From NCBI RefSeq assembly GCF_021266465.1, contig NZ_CP089848.1, positions 2,232,001-2,296,000 of the forward strand: 64,000 bases of DNA. The letters run 5' to 3'. The stretch is from Paralcaligenes sp. KSB-10 (GTDB lineage: Bacteria; Pseudomonadota; Gammaproteobacteria; Burkholderiales; Burkholderiaceae_B). The position numbers and the translations under genes were made by a program. Below are positions 27,046-35,315 of the stretch, piece after piece; the first letter of the stretch is position 1; every line of letters begins with the position of its first letter. The notes beneath the pieces are model-generated. The model did no database searches, was not told the origin of the DNA, and saw nothing but the letters and a program-made list of their open reading frames with translations.

Positions 27046-28310
27046 AGCTCCATCGCATTTCGGTAGAATTCATAAAAAGCCCGAATCAAGACTTCGCTGA
27101 CCATATAGTCCGCCGGTTTGGTATCGCGGCCGCCCATCTCGACAACGCCGTGGTCGTTCGGGTAGCCGGTCACGCCGGTCTGCACTTGCTTGAGCATTTC
27201 ACTGTCGTCCATGGAAACAAAGCCGGCCGGCCCCAGCAAGTTGGCGTGTTTCAGACGCAGGCGAGTCATTTCCTCGTCATCGTCCTCGTAGCCGTAATAG
27301 GTGAACACCAGCTCGTGGGCCGTCGGGCCGCGCGGAATGACGTGGCGCGTCTTCAGGGAGTTCGCTTGAATGCCGAACTGAGCTGCCGGAAAGACCCAGG
27401 CGCCGCCTACGCGCCCACGATTGAACTCGGCACGCGGAGTAACGGTTTCCAGATCGTGCAGCGTCAGGTCGCCGCGAAAACGCGTCATCTCCGAGGTGGC
27501 TTCCGTTACCTTCTTGCCCTCGTTGTGGGACACCATGACGCTGTGCGCACCACCGCCTGTCGGAATGCATTCCGATTTGGAGTCGGCGCGCCACAGGCCG
27601 AAGGTGATGTAAAAAGTATGAAGCAGGGTCGCGTGATAAGGATCTTTCAGATTCTCCAGGTACATCTTCCAGTTGCTGGGAATAAGCTGACGGCTGTAAC
27701 CCAGCAGTTTCAGCTTTTTCCCCGGCAGCATGTGGTCGATTTCAGCCAGGACCTCATCGCCGCAATACTCGTCAAACGAAAGGGCTTCATCCGAAAACGT
27801 GGCCCAAATGGAACCGCCCCGATTGACGCTGCGCAGCTTGCGTATATTGTGCTGCTTCAGATCAAAATCGCGCGGCATCCCGCCCTTGCCCATCGCCCCG
27901 CGGCGGAAAGGCAAGCCTTGCAGGTTTCCATCCAGACTGTAGTTCCATTGGTGATAGGGGCAGGTGAAGTCCTTCACCTTGCCGGTGTTCTGCCAGCAGA
28001 TCTGCGCGCCGCGATGCGCACAGCGGTTTTCCAGCACATTGATATCGCCGGCTTCGTTGCGCACCATCACGACAGGCTTGTCGCCTATCCAGTTGCGCTT
28101 GTAGCTGCCGACTTCAGGCACCTCGCATTCCAGTCCGACGTAATTCCATGTTCTCCCGGCAAAGAACACATCCATCTCTTTCTGATAGATCGCCGGGTCG
28201 GTATATACCCAGTTGGGAATGCGCGTATATCCTTCCTTGGGCCAGCGCCGTTGGATATGGATGGGTGATGACGCGGGCGCTTCGAGTTGCGCGTTGTCCT
28301 TGCAGTTCAT
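27042..28310 (-). CDS. Aromatic ring-hydroxylating dioxygenase, alpha (large) subunit
   Basis: The Rieske centre ligands are Cys97-His99 and Cys117-His120 (RCAHRG; CPYHQW). The catalytic iron site is Asp223-His226-His231 (LKDPYHATLLH), with an Asp near 368. The protein is close in length and layout to salicylate 5-hydroxylase (NagG) and anthranilate dioxygenase large subunits. A ring-cleavage bicupin lies upstream, so a monohydroxylated benzoate or aminobenzoate is the likely product. The exact substrate is inferred only. Confidence 0.92.
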   Translation of the reverse strand: MNCKDNAQLEAPASSPIHIQRRWPKEGYTRIPNWVYTDPAIYQKEMDVFFAGRTWNYVGLECEVPEVGSYKRNWIGDKPVVMVRNEAGDINVLENRCAHRGAQICWQNTGKVKDFTCPYHQWNYSLDGNLQGLPFRRGAMGKGGMPRDFDLKQHNIRKLRSVNRGGSIWATFSDEALSFDEYCGDEVLAEIDHMLPGKKLKLLGYSRQLIPSNWKMYLENLKDPYHATLLHTFYITFGLWRADSKSECIPTGGGAHSVMVSHNEGKKVTEATSEMTRFRGDLTLHDLETVTPRAEFNRGRVGGAWVFPAAQFGIQANSLKTRHVIPRGPTAHELVFTYYGYEDDDEEMTRLRLKHANLLGPAGFVSMDDSEMLKQVQTGVTGYPNDHGVVEMGGRDTKPADYMVSEVLIRAFYEFYRNAMEL

Positions 28311-28332
28311 GGCAATATCCTTAAGCGGCGCA

Positions 28333-28824
28333 TCAGACAGGAATGATCAAAGAGTTGCGGATGCGGTAGTTGTCGTAAACGCAGTCACGGCGTTGCAGCA
28401 CCAAGCCTTCCGGCGTCCGGCGCAAACGATCCAGATACCTGCCGACCATGTTCAGACTGGGCTCCTGGTCGGAAAGCGATTCCATGATTGCAAAGTTGGC
28501 CTGAGCCATGATCGCGTCGCCGTCATGGCCATTGACGCGCACGCCACTGATGAAATGGCGCAAGGCTCTGGGCTCGTATACGGTGGTTTCCTTCAATGCG
28601 GTGATCCGATCGCGCAGCATATTCTTGTTCATGCAATAGATCAGCCCCAGCGGCAGTCCCGCATCGAAATTCTCCCGGGAAATGACACGATAATGACAAT
28701 CCTCGGCGAAGAACTCGATCCAGCCATCCAGGTTTTCGTCGTCCAGACATAAGGCGTAATCGTCATAAAAATCACGCAGCTCGGCGCGCAAGGCCTGTGG
28801 TGTTTGTTCAAGTGCGGCATTCAT
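28333..28824 (-). CDS. Aromatic ring-hydroxylating dioxygenase, beta (small) subunit
   Basis: This 163-residue protein of the NTF2-like beta-subunit family (FYDDYALCLDDENLDGWIEFF; RNSLIIPV at the end) forms the structural partner of the alpha subunit, as NagH does for NagG. It lies 22 bases upstream of the alpha gene. In most dioxygenase operons alpha comes first; here beta precedes alpha. Confidence 0.9.
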   Translation of the reverse strand: MNAALEQTPQALRAELRDFYDDYALCLDDENLDGWIEFFAEDCHYRVISRENFDAGLPLGLIYCMNKNMLRDRITALKETTVYEPRALRHFISGVRVNGHDGDAIMAQANFAIMESLSDQEPSLNMVGRYLDRLRRTPEGLVLQRRDCVYDNYRIRNSLIIPV

Positions 28825-28871
28825 GGATGCTTCAATTCCTTCGATAATTCTGTATTGCGGTGTACAGGCAA

Positions 28872-30017
28872 TCAGGCAGCTGTCACGAACTGGGCGCGGT
28901 TGCTTTCAAAGCCACCTTGGCTGCCCAGAGTGATAATCGGCTCTTGCAGGCGCTCTTGCCAGATCAGGGATTCCATCGCGATTTGCAATGGATGATCCTG
29001 GACTGTCAGTGCCGAGGTCGATTCGTCTCCTGAATGATGCGAATGCATTGCCCAGCCTGGCGCCGACAGAATCAAATCTCCTGTGCTCCACTCGAGGCGC
29101 TCTTTGCCGACCTGGCTATATCCCTTACCCCTGAGGTAGTAATTGATCGCCGAAGAACTGTGTCGATGCGGCACGTGATGATTGTTGGGAGGAGAACAGG
29201 AAATGGTGGCAAAAAAGCTGTGCGTCGTTCCGATGCGCCGCTCGGTGGCCGGGTTGTACAGCACGAACAGGCGCCGGCCGTTATAACCCCGGGCAAATTC
29301 CTCCACACTGGGCAAATACTCCGAAACTTTGGCCCATGGCCAATGCAGCGATTTCGATTCAAGCACGTCAATATCGATCAGCCACTCATAGCCCAGAAGC
29401 CAGGCCCCTTCTTCGGTGATCTGCTCGCGTATCGCGAGATCGCGGGCGCGGGCGGTTGCTTCGCGGTTGACCTCCGCACGCCGCGTATTCGCGTCGGCAG
29501 GCGGAATATCTCCTTCAAACTCTTCTACATAATGGACCTCGAGCTTTTCCAGCAGGGGAGCATTCGAATACGATAGCCGTACCCAAGGTTCGCGGCCGTC
29601 ATTCTCGTAACTGTGAACTTGCATGGACGGGGTATTCCATACATCCCATTTCTGCATTCGAACCGATCGCCCGTCAACTCTGGCAAGCCCCGAACCGCTG
29701 ATGCAAATTTCCACCATGTTCGAGTTCTTGCGCAGATTCAATGTTTTCTCGCCGGGCTTGAGCACATTGATCGTGACATCGATACCCGGTGCCAGCCCCA
29801 GGCCTGGCGCCGTCGCCTCGGGATGAGTGATCAATGATGCGCGGCGGCCATTGTCGGGTCGCGCCAAATCAATCAAGCGTTCAATTTCCAGATCGATGGC
29901 CTTTTTCGGCACCACGATCGATGGCCACATATTCTGGGGTCGGGCTTGTACACCGCTTACATCTACAAAACAAGATTTTCCATTATCCATTTCATGCACC
30001 CGCATCAAAGATTCCAT
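28872..30017 (-). CDS. Bicupin ring-cleavage dioxygenase (gentisate dioxygenase-related), metal motif in C-terminal cupin
   Basis: This 381-residue two-cupin protein sits where a gentisate-type ring-cleavage enzyme is expected. The C-terminal cupin carries HVPHRHSSSAINYYL (His284, His286), and GWAMHSH near 325 supplies a third His. The matching N-terminal position reads KTLNLRKNSNMVEICI, without the HxH that binds iron in known gentisate and salicylate 1,2-dioxygenases. The metal site therefore seems to be in the other cupin, which suggests a distinct subfamily. ATG codons at 30005 and 29990 are alternative starts. Confidence 0.8.
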   Translation of the reverse strand: MESLMRVHEMDNGKSCFVDVSGVQARPQNMWPSIVVPKKAIDLEIERLIDLARPDNGRRASLITHPEATAPGLGLAPGIDVTINVLKPGEKTLNLRKNSNMVEICISGSGLARVDGRSVRMQKWDVWNTPSMQVHSYENDGREPWVRLSYSNAPLLEKLEVHYVEEFEGDIPPADANTRRAEVNREATARARDLAIREQITEEGAWLLGYEWLIDIDVLESKSLHWPWAKVSEYLPSVEEFARGYNGRRLFVLYNPATERRIGTTHSFFATISCSPPNNHHVPHRHSSSAINYYLRGKGYSQVGKERLEWSTGDLILSAPGWAMHSHHSGDESTSALTVQDHPLQIAMESLIWQERLQEPIITLGSQGGFESNRAQFVTAA

Positions 30018-30032
30018 ATCGATAAAACCCGC

Positions 30033-31028
30033 TTACACCTGCGTCAGCAACAGGTTTTCGCGGGTTTGCCTGGGCAGCGAGATACCCAGGTCCCGCTGGC
30101 AGGCAAGCTCATAAGCCACCGAAGCCATGGCAAGGTCCGACAGGCCCATGCCCATGCCCTTGAAGATCGAGAAACGCGTTCCCAGCGGGCAATCCTTATT
30201 CGCCGCCAACAGATCGCTCAGAACCTTGACCTCGCCCCAGCCTTGAGAACCTGCTCCAAAATGTTCACGCAATTCACGCGAGCCGCGCTGGGCATTTTCC
30301 AGATCATCGACGACCACCAGGTCCGCTCTTTCAAACACATCTTGATGAAATTCGGCCTTGGCCGGAAGAATGGCGCCTACGGCATTCAAGTGCCGACAGT
30401 CCTTCAAATTGGCGGCATTGAGAAACGGCTCTTGCGCCCGGGTAATGACCGTGACAATGCCCGCGCCATCCAGGGCTTCCTCAAGCGTGTCGCAAGCACG
30501 CACTGGAAACGGATAGCGCGCGGCGACATTCTGTGCGAAAGCCTTGCGCTTTTCGGCGGTAGGACTGAAAACACGGACCTCATCCAGATCCTGCACGGCG
30601 GCCAGGGCGGCCAATTGAGTCACCGCCTGCGGGCCCGTGCCGATGAGTGCGGCCGTGCGAATATCGCGCGAAGCCAGTAAACGCGTAGCCACGCCGCTAA
30701 TTGCCGCGGTGCGCAGCATGCCGAGCGCCCGCGCCTCGATCAGGCCCAACAGAGTGCCGTGCTGCGAATCGAAAAGACTGAAGATCGACCCCCCTCCCGA
30801 CTTGGAGTACACCCATGTCTTGAATCCGGCATAGCCCTTGTTGATCATCACCGAACCCAAAGCATGCATGGAGTTGCCCTCGCCCCATGTGGTCAGCGTC
30901 TTGGGCAGATTTTTGGCCTCGCCACGGCCTTGTGCAGCCAACATATCCTCGAGCGCATCGATCGCGCGACGGATATCCAGGGTTGAAACCACATCCTGTT
31001 CCGTCAGATACCGGATTCCTTCACTCAT
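30033..31028 (-). CDS. Ornithine cyclodeaminase/mu-crystallin family protein
   Basis: This 331-residue NAD(P)-binding protein is of the OCD/mu-crystallin family (NKGYAGFKTWVYSKSGGGSIF; cofactor loop ALIGTGPQAVTQLAAL). Relatives include ornithine cyclodeaminase, ketimine reductase and alanine dehydrogenase. Its start overlaps the stop of the fumarylacetoacetase-like gene (ATGA), so it is an integral part of the operon. An OCD-family protein is unusual in a gentisate-like pathway. It hints that an amino-substituted ring-cleavage product or imine is processed. Confidence 0.87.
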   Translation of the reverse strand: MSEGIRYLTEQDVVSTLDIRRAIDALEDMLAAQGRGEAKNLPKTLTTWGEGNSMHALGSVMINKGYAGFKTWVYSKSGGGSIFSLFDSQHGTLLGLIEARALGMLRTAAISGVATRLLASRDIRTAALIGTGPQAVTQLAALAAVQDLDEVRVFSPTAEKRKAFAQNVAARYPFPVRACDTLEEALDGAGIVTVITRAQEPFLNAANLKDCRHLNAVGAILPAKAEFHQDVFERADLVVVDDLENAQRGSRELREHFGAGSQGWGEVKVLSDLLAANKDCPLGTRFSIFKGMGMGLSDLAMASVAYELACQRDLGISLPRQTRENLLLTQV

Positions 31029-31894
31029 AAAACCTTCCTGCTTGTATGTTGATTGGCCTGCGGCTCGTCGACGACGGGATTGCTCAGGCGCCCAATGCCG
31101 GAGATGGTCAGTTCCAGCACATCGCCCTGCTTCATGAATAGGGGTGGCGCACGCATCGAGCCCACTCCCTCGGGTGTCCCGGTGGCAATCACGTCCCCGG
31201 GCGACAAGGGTGTGAAAGTGCTTATATAGGCAATCAGTTCCGGAATCGGGAAAATAAGATCCGACAGCTCGCCCATCTGTACTTCCATGCCGTTCAATCG
31301 GGTTTGAAGCGTGAGTGCGGACGGATCGGGAATCTCGTCGGAGGTCACCATCCAGGGCCCCATGGACCCACTGCCGGCAAAATTCTTTCCCGGCGTGACC
31401 TGCGCATTGTGTTTCTGAAAATCGCGCACGGAATTCTCGGCCAGGCAGGTATAGCCGGCGACATGAGCCAGGGCATCATCACGTGCGATATGGCGGCCGG
31501 CCTTGCCGATGACTACCGCCAACTCGCCTTCAAAATCAAATTTGTGCGACGCCCATGGACGGATGATGGAAGCTCCATGCCCAACGAATGAGTCGGCAAA
31601 GCGCACGAACAAGGACGGATACCGCGGCAGCTCGCGACCGGTTTCCCGTATGTGGCGCCCATAATTCAAGCCCACGCACAAGATCTTTCCAGGTACGGGC
31701 ACAGGTGGCAGCCATTGCAGCGCATCCACGGGCAAACGCATGGCCGTGGACTCGATCGCCCGCTTAATGGCGGGTAATCCGGCGGCGATCCCCTGCCGGA
31801 TATCGGGCCATACCGAGTCCAGCGGCACAACAACCTCATTTTCGACCGCCCCCCACCCTATGCCGGAGTCGCCGCGAAAGCTTGCCAATTTCAT
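31025..31894 (-). CDS. Fumarylacetoacetate hydrolase family protein
   Basis: This 289-residue FAH-family enzyme has the pattern KILCVGLNYGRHIRETG, the metal-site segments FEGELAVVIGK and AENSVRDFQ, and the C-terminal VIATGTPEGVG. In gentisate pathways such enzymes cleave fumarylpyruvate or maleylpyruvate. Start at 31894 is supported by GGAG eight bases upstream. It is the first gene of the operon, next to the operators and divergent GntR gene. Confidence 0.9.
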   Translation of the reverse strand: MKLASFRGDSGIGWGAVENEVVVPLDSVWPDIRQGIAAGLPAIKRAIESTAMRLPVDALQWLPPVPVPGKILCVGLNYGRHIRETGRELPRYPSLFVRFADSFVGHGASIIRPWASHKFDFEGELAVVIGKAGRHIARDDALAHVAGYTCLAENSVRDFQKHNAQVTPGKNFAGSGSMGPWMVTSDEIPDPSALTLQTRLNGMEVQMGELSDLIFPIPELIAYISTFTPLSPGDVIATGTPEGVGSMRAPPLFMKQGDVLELTISGIGRLSNPVVDEPQANQHTSRKVL

Positions 31895-31952
31895 TTTGTC
31901 TCCATCCGGATGGGCCAACCGAAGCCATCTGTGATTCAATAGCCCACGGGTA

Positions 31953-31966
31953 AATTGCATGCATTA
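31953..31966. promoter_or_regulatory. Operator site 1 (TGCATGCA)
   Basis: AATTGCATGCATTA, with the palindromic core TGCATGCA centred at about 31960. It lies 59 bases before the first codon of the fumarylacetoacetase-like gene. It is the first of three like sites in the divergent region. Confidence 0.7.
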
Positions 31967-32005
31967 GACCCGTATTATCTGGCCTCGTTGCTTATAAAAT
32001 CAATT

Positions 32006-32017
32006 ATTGCATGCAAT
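32006..32017. promoter_or_regulatory. Operator site 2 (TGCATGCA)
   Basis: ATTGCATGCAAT, a perfect 12-base palindrome centred at about 32012, 52 bases from site 1. It is the best match of the three and probably the primary binding site for the GntR protein. Confidence 0.75.
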
Positions 32018-32056
32018 TTATCCAAATATCAAGCTTTTCTTGTTGCCAGAAAACAA

Positions 32057-32069
32057 AATGCATGCAATT
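32057..32069. promoter_or_regulatory. Operator site 3 (TGCATGCA)
   Basis: AATGCATGCAATT, centred at about 32063, 51 bases from site 2 and 49 bases before the GntR start codon. This position suits autoregulation. Confidence 0.7.
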
Positions 32070-32117
32070 AAGAACTACACTAAGCTCTTATTGCATTTCC
32101 CCATTCAAAAGGAAAAT

Positions 32118-32879
32118 ATGGCCGCACAAATCGACCGTGTCGTCTCTGAACTCAGGGCCATGATGGTTTCCGGCGAGCTTCAGCCCGGAGAACGCATCAT
32201 CGAATTGCAGTTTTCGTCCCGGCTGGGCGTATCGCGCACCCCGCTGCGGCTGGCTCTGGCCGAACTGGAAAAGGAAGGGCTACTGGAAAGGCTGCCTTCT
32301 CGGGGTTTTCGAGTACGGGCTTTTTCGGTCGAAGACATTGCCGACGCTGTCGATGTTCGAGGAGTCCTGGAAGGCATGGCTGCTCGTCTGATCGCGGAAC
32401 GGGGCCCATCGCACACCTGGCTGGAGCAAATGCAGGCTGTCGTGGAGCAGGGCAAAAAGCTGCTCGAAAGCGCTATCGTGAACCCCCGCACAACCGTGGA
32501 CGCGCTGGCCTGGGGCCAGATAAACCGCAGCTTTCACGAGCTTCTGGTTCAGGAAGCCAACAACCGGGCCCTGACCTCGGCGCTCGAGCACAACAATAAA
32601 ACGCCGTTGACGGGCCCCGCCGCATTAACCCTGCCCATTACTCCGACTTTTCTGGAAACGTCATTTGTATTGCGAGCCCAGGCGGACCACGAAGATCTGG
32701 TGCAGGCCATTACCCGCAGGGAAGCGGCGCGTGCGGAAAACATCATGCGCGAGCACGCTTACCGCAGCCGCGAAAACAAGCGCCAGCTCATCGAACAAAT
32801 ACGCCAGGTACGTTCGGGAAAGTCGAGCGCAGAACCATCAACGACACCGCTGCTCGGCCTGAACCTGACGGTTGCATAA
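32118..32879 (+). CDS. GntR family regulator (FCD/VanR-like) of the aromatic operon
   Basis: The N-terminal winged helix (GELQPGERIIELQFSSRLGVSRTPLRLAL) is followed by an FCD-type all-helical effector domain. The 253-residue form starting at 32118 is chosen because AAGGAAAAT precedes that ATG; upstream in-frame ATGs would place the operators inside the coding region. It is divergent from the fumarylacetoacetase-like gene with three evenly spaced TGCATGCA palindromes between, so it is very probably the operon's regulator. Repression relieved by an aromatic acid would be typical of the family. Confidence 0.9.
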   Translation: MAAQIDRVVSELRAMMVSGELQPGERIIELQFSSRLGVSRTPLRLALAELEKEGLLERLPSRGFRVRAFSVEDIADAVDVRGVLEGMAARLIAERGPSHTWLEQMQAVVEQGKKLLESAIVNPRTTVDALAWGQINRSFHELLVQEANNRALTSALEHNNKTPLTGPAALTLPITPTFLETSFVLRAQADHEDLVQAITRREAARAENIMREHAYRSRENKRQLIEQIRQVRSGKSSAEPSTTPLLGLNLTVA

Positions 32880-32890
32880 GGAAGAAACCG

Positions 32891-33055
32891 TCAATATGTC
32901 GACGCGCAATGGCCGCCGGTGGGAGCCTGGCCGGAGCCGGCGGCAATTAGCGGCGGCTCCGTGCGAAAATCGATGGGACGGGAAACCGCCCAGTCCCAAC
33001 TGAAAAAGGCCAGCAGCAGCACCCAGAACAGAACGATAAAAATAGGTCTTTTCAC
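32891..33055 (-). CDS. Small membrane protein (54 residues) of the sulfur operon
   Basis: A short gene starts with GTG at 33055, nine bases after the YeeE-type transporter stop. Its product begins with a single strong membrane helix (PIFIVLFWVLLLAFFSWDW) and has a Pro/Gly-rich tail with one Cys close to the end (GHCASTY). It has no family I recognise. Position and direction suggest co-expression with the transporter. The Cys in the tail might take part in sulfur transfer (speculative). Confidence 0.55.
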   Translation of the reverse strand: MKRPIFIVLFWVLLLAFFSWDWAVSRPIDFRTEPPLIAAGSGQAPTGGHCASTY

Positions 33056-33063
33056 GATCGGCC

Positions 33064-34146
33064 CTAAAACTTCAGGTAACGGCGCACACGTACGCCGATC
33101 AAAGTACCGCCAAACGCCATCGGCACCCAGATCCAGCCATGCACGCTGCCCGTGGAAATGCCGCTGACCATCGCCCCGATATTGCAGCCAAAAGCCAGCC
33201 GCGAGCTATAGCCCATGAGGAAGCCGGCGATCAGCCCTACCGTCCACTGCACGCCAGTGAGGGGCGCCGCCAGGGCTTGTGTCGGCAATTTGCGGGCCGA
33301 GATGAACAAGGCGCCCGCCAGAATGCCGATATTGGTAATCGAGGTCACGTCCAGAAACACCGATTGCGACAAGCGTTCCAAATTGCCTGGCTCGCTCCAG
33401 AAATGGTTGGCAAGAGGGTTAAAAGCGCCGAGCGCGGTGGCCTCTTTGGCGCCCCATAAGCCAAAGCCATACACAATGCCCCAGGGCTGGCCGGCAATCA
33501 GCAAGTTCAAGGCGGCCAGCACCGCCAGGCCAATGGCGCCGATACACAGACGGCGATCGAACCACGACGCCGACCTGCCCGACCATCGCAGGGCCGCCCA
33601 GCCAAAAGCGATCAGGCCCAGGCACGTAATACCAAACGCTTCCAGCGGGCCGAATTGCGCCACCAGGCCGAACGGTTTCAGGCTGCCCAGATCGAGCCAG
33701 CTATTGAGTTGCGCCGAACCAAAAAAGCTCCCGGCCGCAAAAAGCGGCAGGATGGCCATGTTCAATGGAATGCCGAGACCCGCCTTGTACAGCGTGCCGG
33801 AACCGCAGCCGTCGGCGATCTGCATCGACAGGCCGAATACAAAAGCGCCTATCAGCAGGCTGAAACTGGGTGGGCCAAGCGCCGCGCCCAACTCTGGAAA
33901 TTTTGCCAGCAAGGGCATCGATAGCGCGGCGGCTACGGCCAATAGTAATAATTGCGCCATCACGCCGCGCGGATCACGGTGTTCGATCAATCTCCGCCAA
34001 CCGGTGGTAAACCCGAAGCGCGTGCCGGCCAGAAAACCTCCCAAGCCCACACCGACCAGAAAAAGAACGGCCTGGCGTATGGACACAAACCACACCAGGC
34101 TGACAAAAAAGGCGGCCATGACGGCCGCTATCGGGAAGCGCTTCAT
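33064..34146 (-). CDS. YeeE/YedE (TsuA-like) thiosulfate/sulfur transporter
   Basis: This 360-residue polytopic membrane protein has the conserved Cys-Gly motifs of the family: IADGCGSGTLYKAGLG and LAFGCNIGAMVSGISTGS. In TsuA/YeeE such Cys residues pass thiosulfate across the membrane. It is downstream of a secreted rhodanese in the same direction, consistent with uptake and use of thiosulfate or persulfide sulfur. Confidence 0.9.
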   Translation of the reverse strand: MKRFPIAAVMAAFFVSLVWFVSIRQAVLFLVGVGLGGFLAGTRFGFTTGWRRLIEHRDPRGVMAQLLLLAVAAALSMPLLAKFPELGAALGPPSFSLLIGAFVFGLSMQIADGCGSGTLYKAGLGIPLNMAILPLFAAGSFFGSAQLNSWLDLGSLKPFGLVAQFGPLEAFGITCLGLIAFGWAALRWSGRSASWFDRRLCIGAIGLAVLAALNLLIAGQPWGIVYGFGLWGAKEATALGAFNPLANHFWSEPGNLERLSQSVFLDVTSITNIGILAGALFISARKLPTQALAAPLTGVQWTVGLIAGFLMGYSSRLAFGCNIGAMVSGISTGSVHGWIWVPMAFGGTLIGVRVRRYLKF

Positions 34147-34194
34147 TAAGATTTTCAGTTGAAAAAGTTTTGCCCGGATTGATTTTACGAACCG

Positions 34195-35139
34195 CTATGA
34201 CCTGCCCAGCCAGGCTTTCAGGTCCATGATGATCTGCTTACCGCGACCAGGGACATTGTCCATGGGCAGAGACGCCGACGCCTGGGTCCAGTCCACCAGG
34301 GAAGCCGGATAGAGCTTCACATTTTTCTGACCGACGACTTCAGACAGGGCGAACCAGTCGGTAGCGGCCCAATGCCCGGTATTGCAAAACGAGATCGTTT
34401 CGTCTGCCGGCTTGGGTTCGGAACGTGCCGCAATCTTTTTAGCCTCTTCGGGAGACACAAAAATCGACGTGCCCGGCTTGAACCATTTGCTGTTTTCCAG
34501 ATTGATCGCATTGTGGATAGTGCCGGCAACCTTGGCAGCCGGAGCCCGAACGTCGCCCAGGAAATAATTGGCCGGGCGGGCATCGATCAGGCGTGTTTTC
34601 GGATTGTCGACCTGAGCGGCAACGTGTTCGCGGGTGGCAATCAGGCTTTGATCCAGCGTCGGCGTATATGTGCTGGCCGCAACGCTGGCCACCGTCTGAT
34701 TTTGCGGCAGCGCAGCACCCGCCCACGCCTTGACCCCGCCATTCAGAATCGACAAGTTGGTCAATCCCAGATATTTCAACGTCCAATAGACCCGTGCGGA
34801 ACCGCCGAAATCGGTGGAATCGGCGCCGGAAGAAACAACCACGGCATGGCTGTCCGCGTTCAGCCCAAGCCCTTGCACCAGAGAGGTCAATTTAGCCAAA
34901 GGCGGCAACTGGCCGGGATTGGATGCGGGGCCGCGCCATTGCGCATAAGGCGCCGACAACGCCCCGGGGATATGGTTGGCCTTGTAGGCTGGGGCCGGGC
35001 GTATATCGATGACACGCACCGAGGGATCGGCCAGCAATGTATTGAGCTCGGGCGGAGTGACCAGCGGGGTAGCCGCAAAGCTGACAGTGGCCACGCTGAA
35101 CATCGCTACAGATACGGCAATCGATGAGAATAACTTCAT
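34195..35139 (-). CDS. Periplasmic two-domain rhodanese (thiosulfate sulfurtransferase)
   Basis: A cleavable signal peptide (MKLFSSIAVSVAMFSVATVSFA) precedes two rhodanese domains. The first is non-catalytic, with SSGADSTDFGGS in place of an active-site Cys loop. The second has the catalytic Cys in ISFCNTGHWAA. It is the first gene of the sulfur operon and probably handles thiosulfate in the periplasm for the adjacent transporter. Confidence 0.9.
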   Translation of the reverse strand: MKLFSSIAVSVAMFSVATVSFAATPLVTPPELNTLLADPSVRVIDIRPAPAYKANHIPGALSAPYAQWRGPASNPGQLPPLAKLTSLVQGLGLNADSHAVVVSSGADSTDFGGSARVYWTLKYLGLTNLSILNGGVKAWAGAALPQNQTVASVAASTYTPTLDQSLIATREHVAAQVDNPKTRLIDARPANYFLGDVRAPAAKVAGTIHNAINLENSKWFKPGTSIFVSPEEAKKIAARSEPKPADETISFCNTGHWAATDWFALSEVVGQKNVKLYPASLVDWTQASASLPMDNVPGRGKQIIMDLKAWLGRS

Positions 35140-35315
35140 TTGGAAATACCCAGCAATAGGAAACCGACCATTATCATGGCAGATAATATTCCCACATGGA
35201 ACTACCGTCTAATTATTTGTTAATGCAAAACAGCCTGTTCGCAAACGGGCTTTTGACCTTAAAAATCCCGTTTAACATGGGATTCCGATACAACAACGCA
35301 AATGCAGGCGTACCC

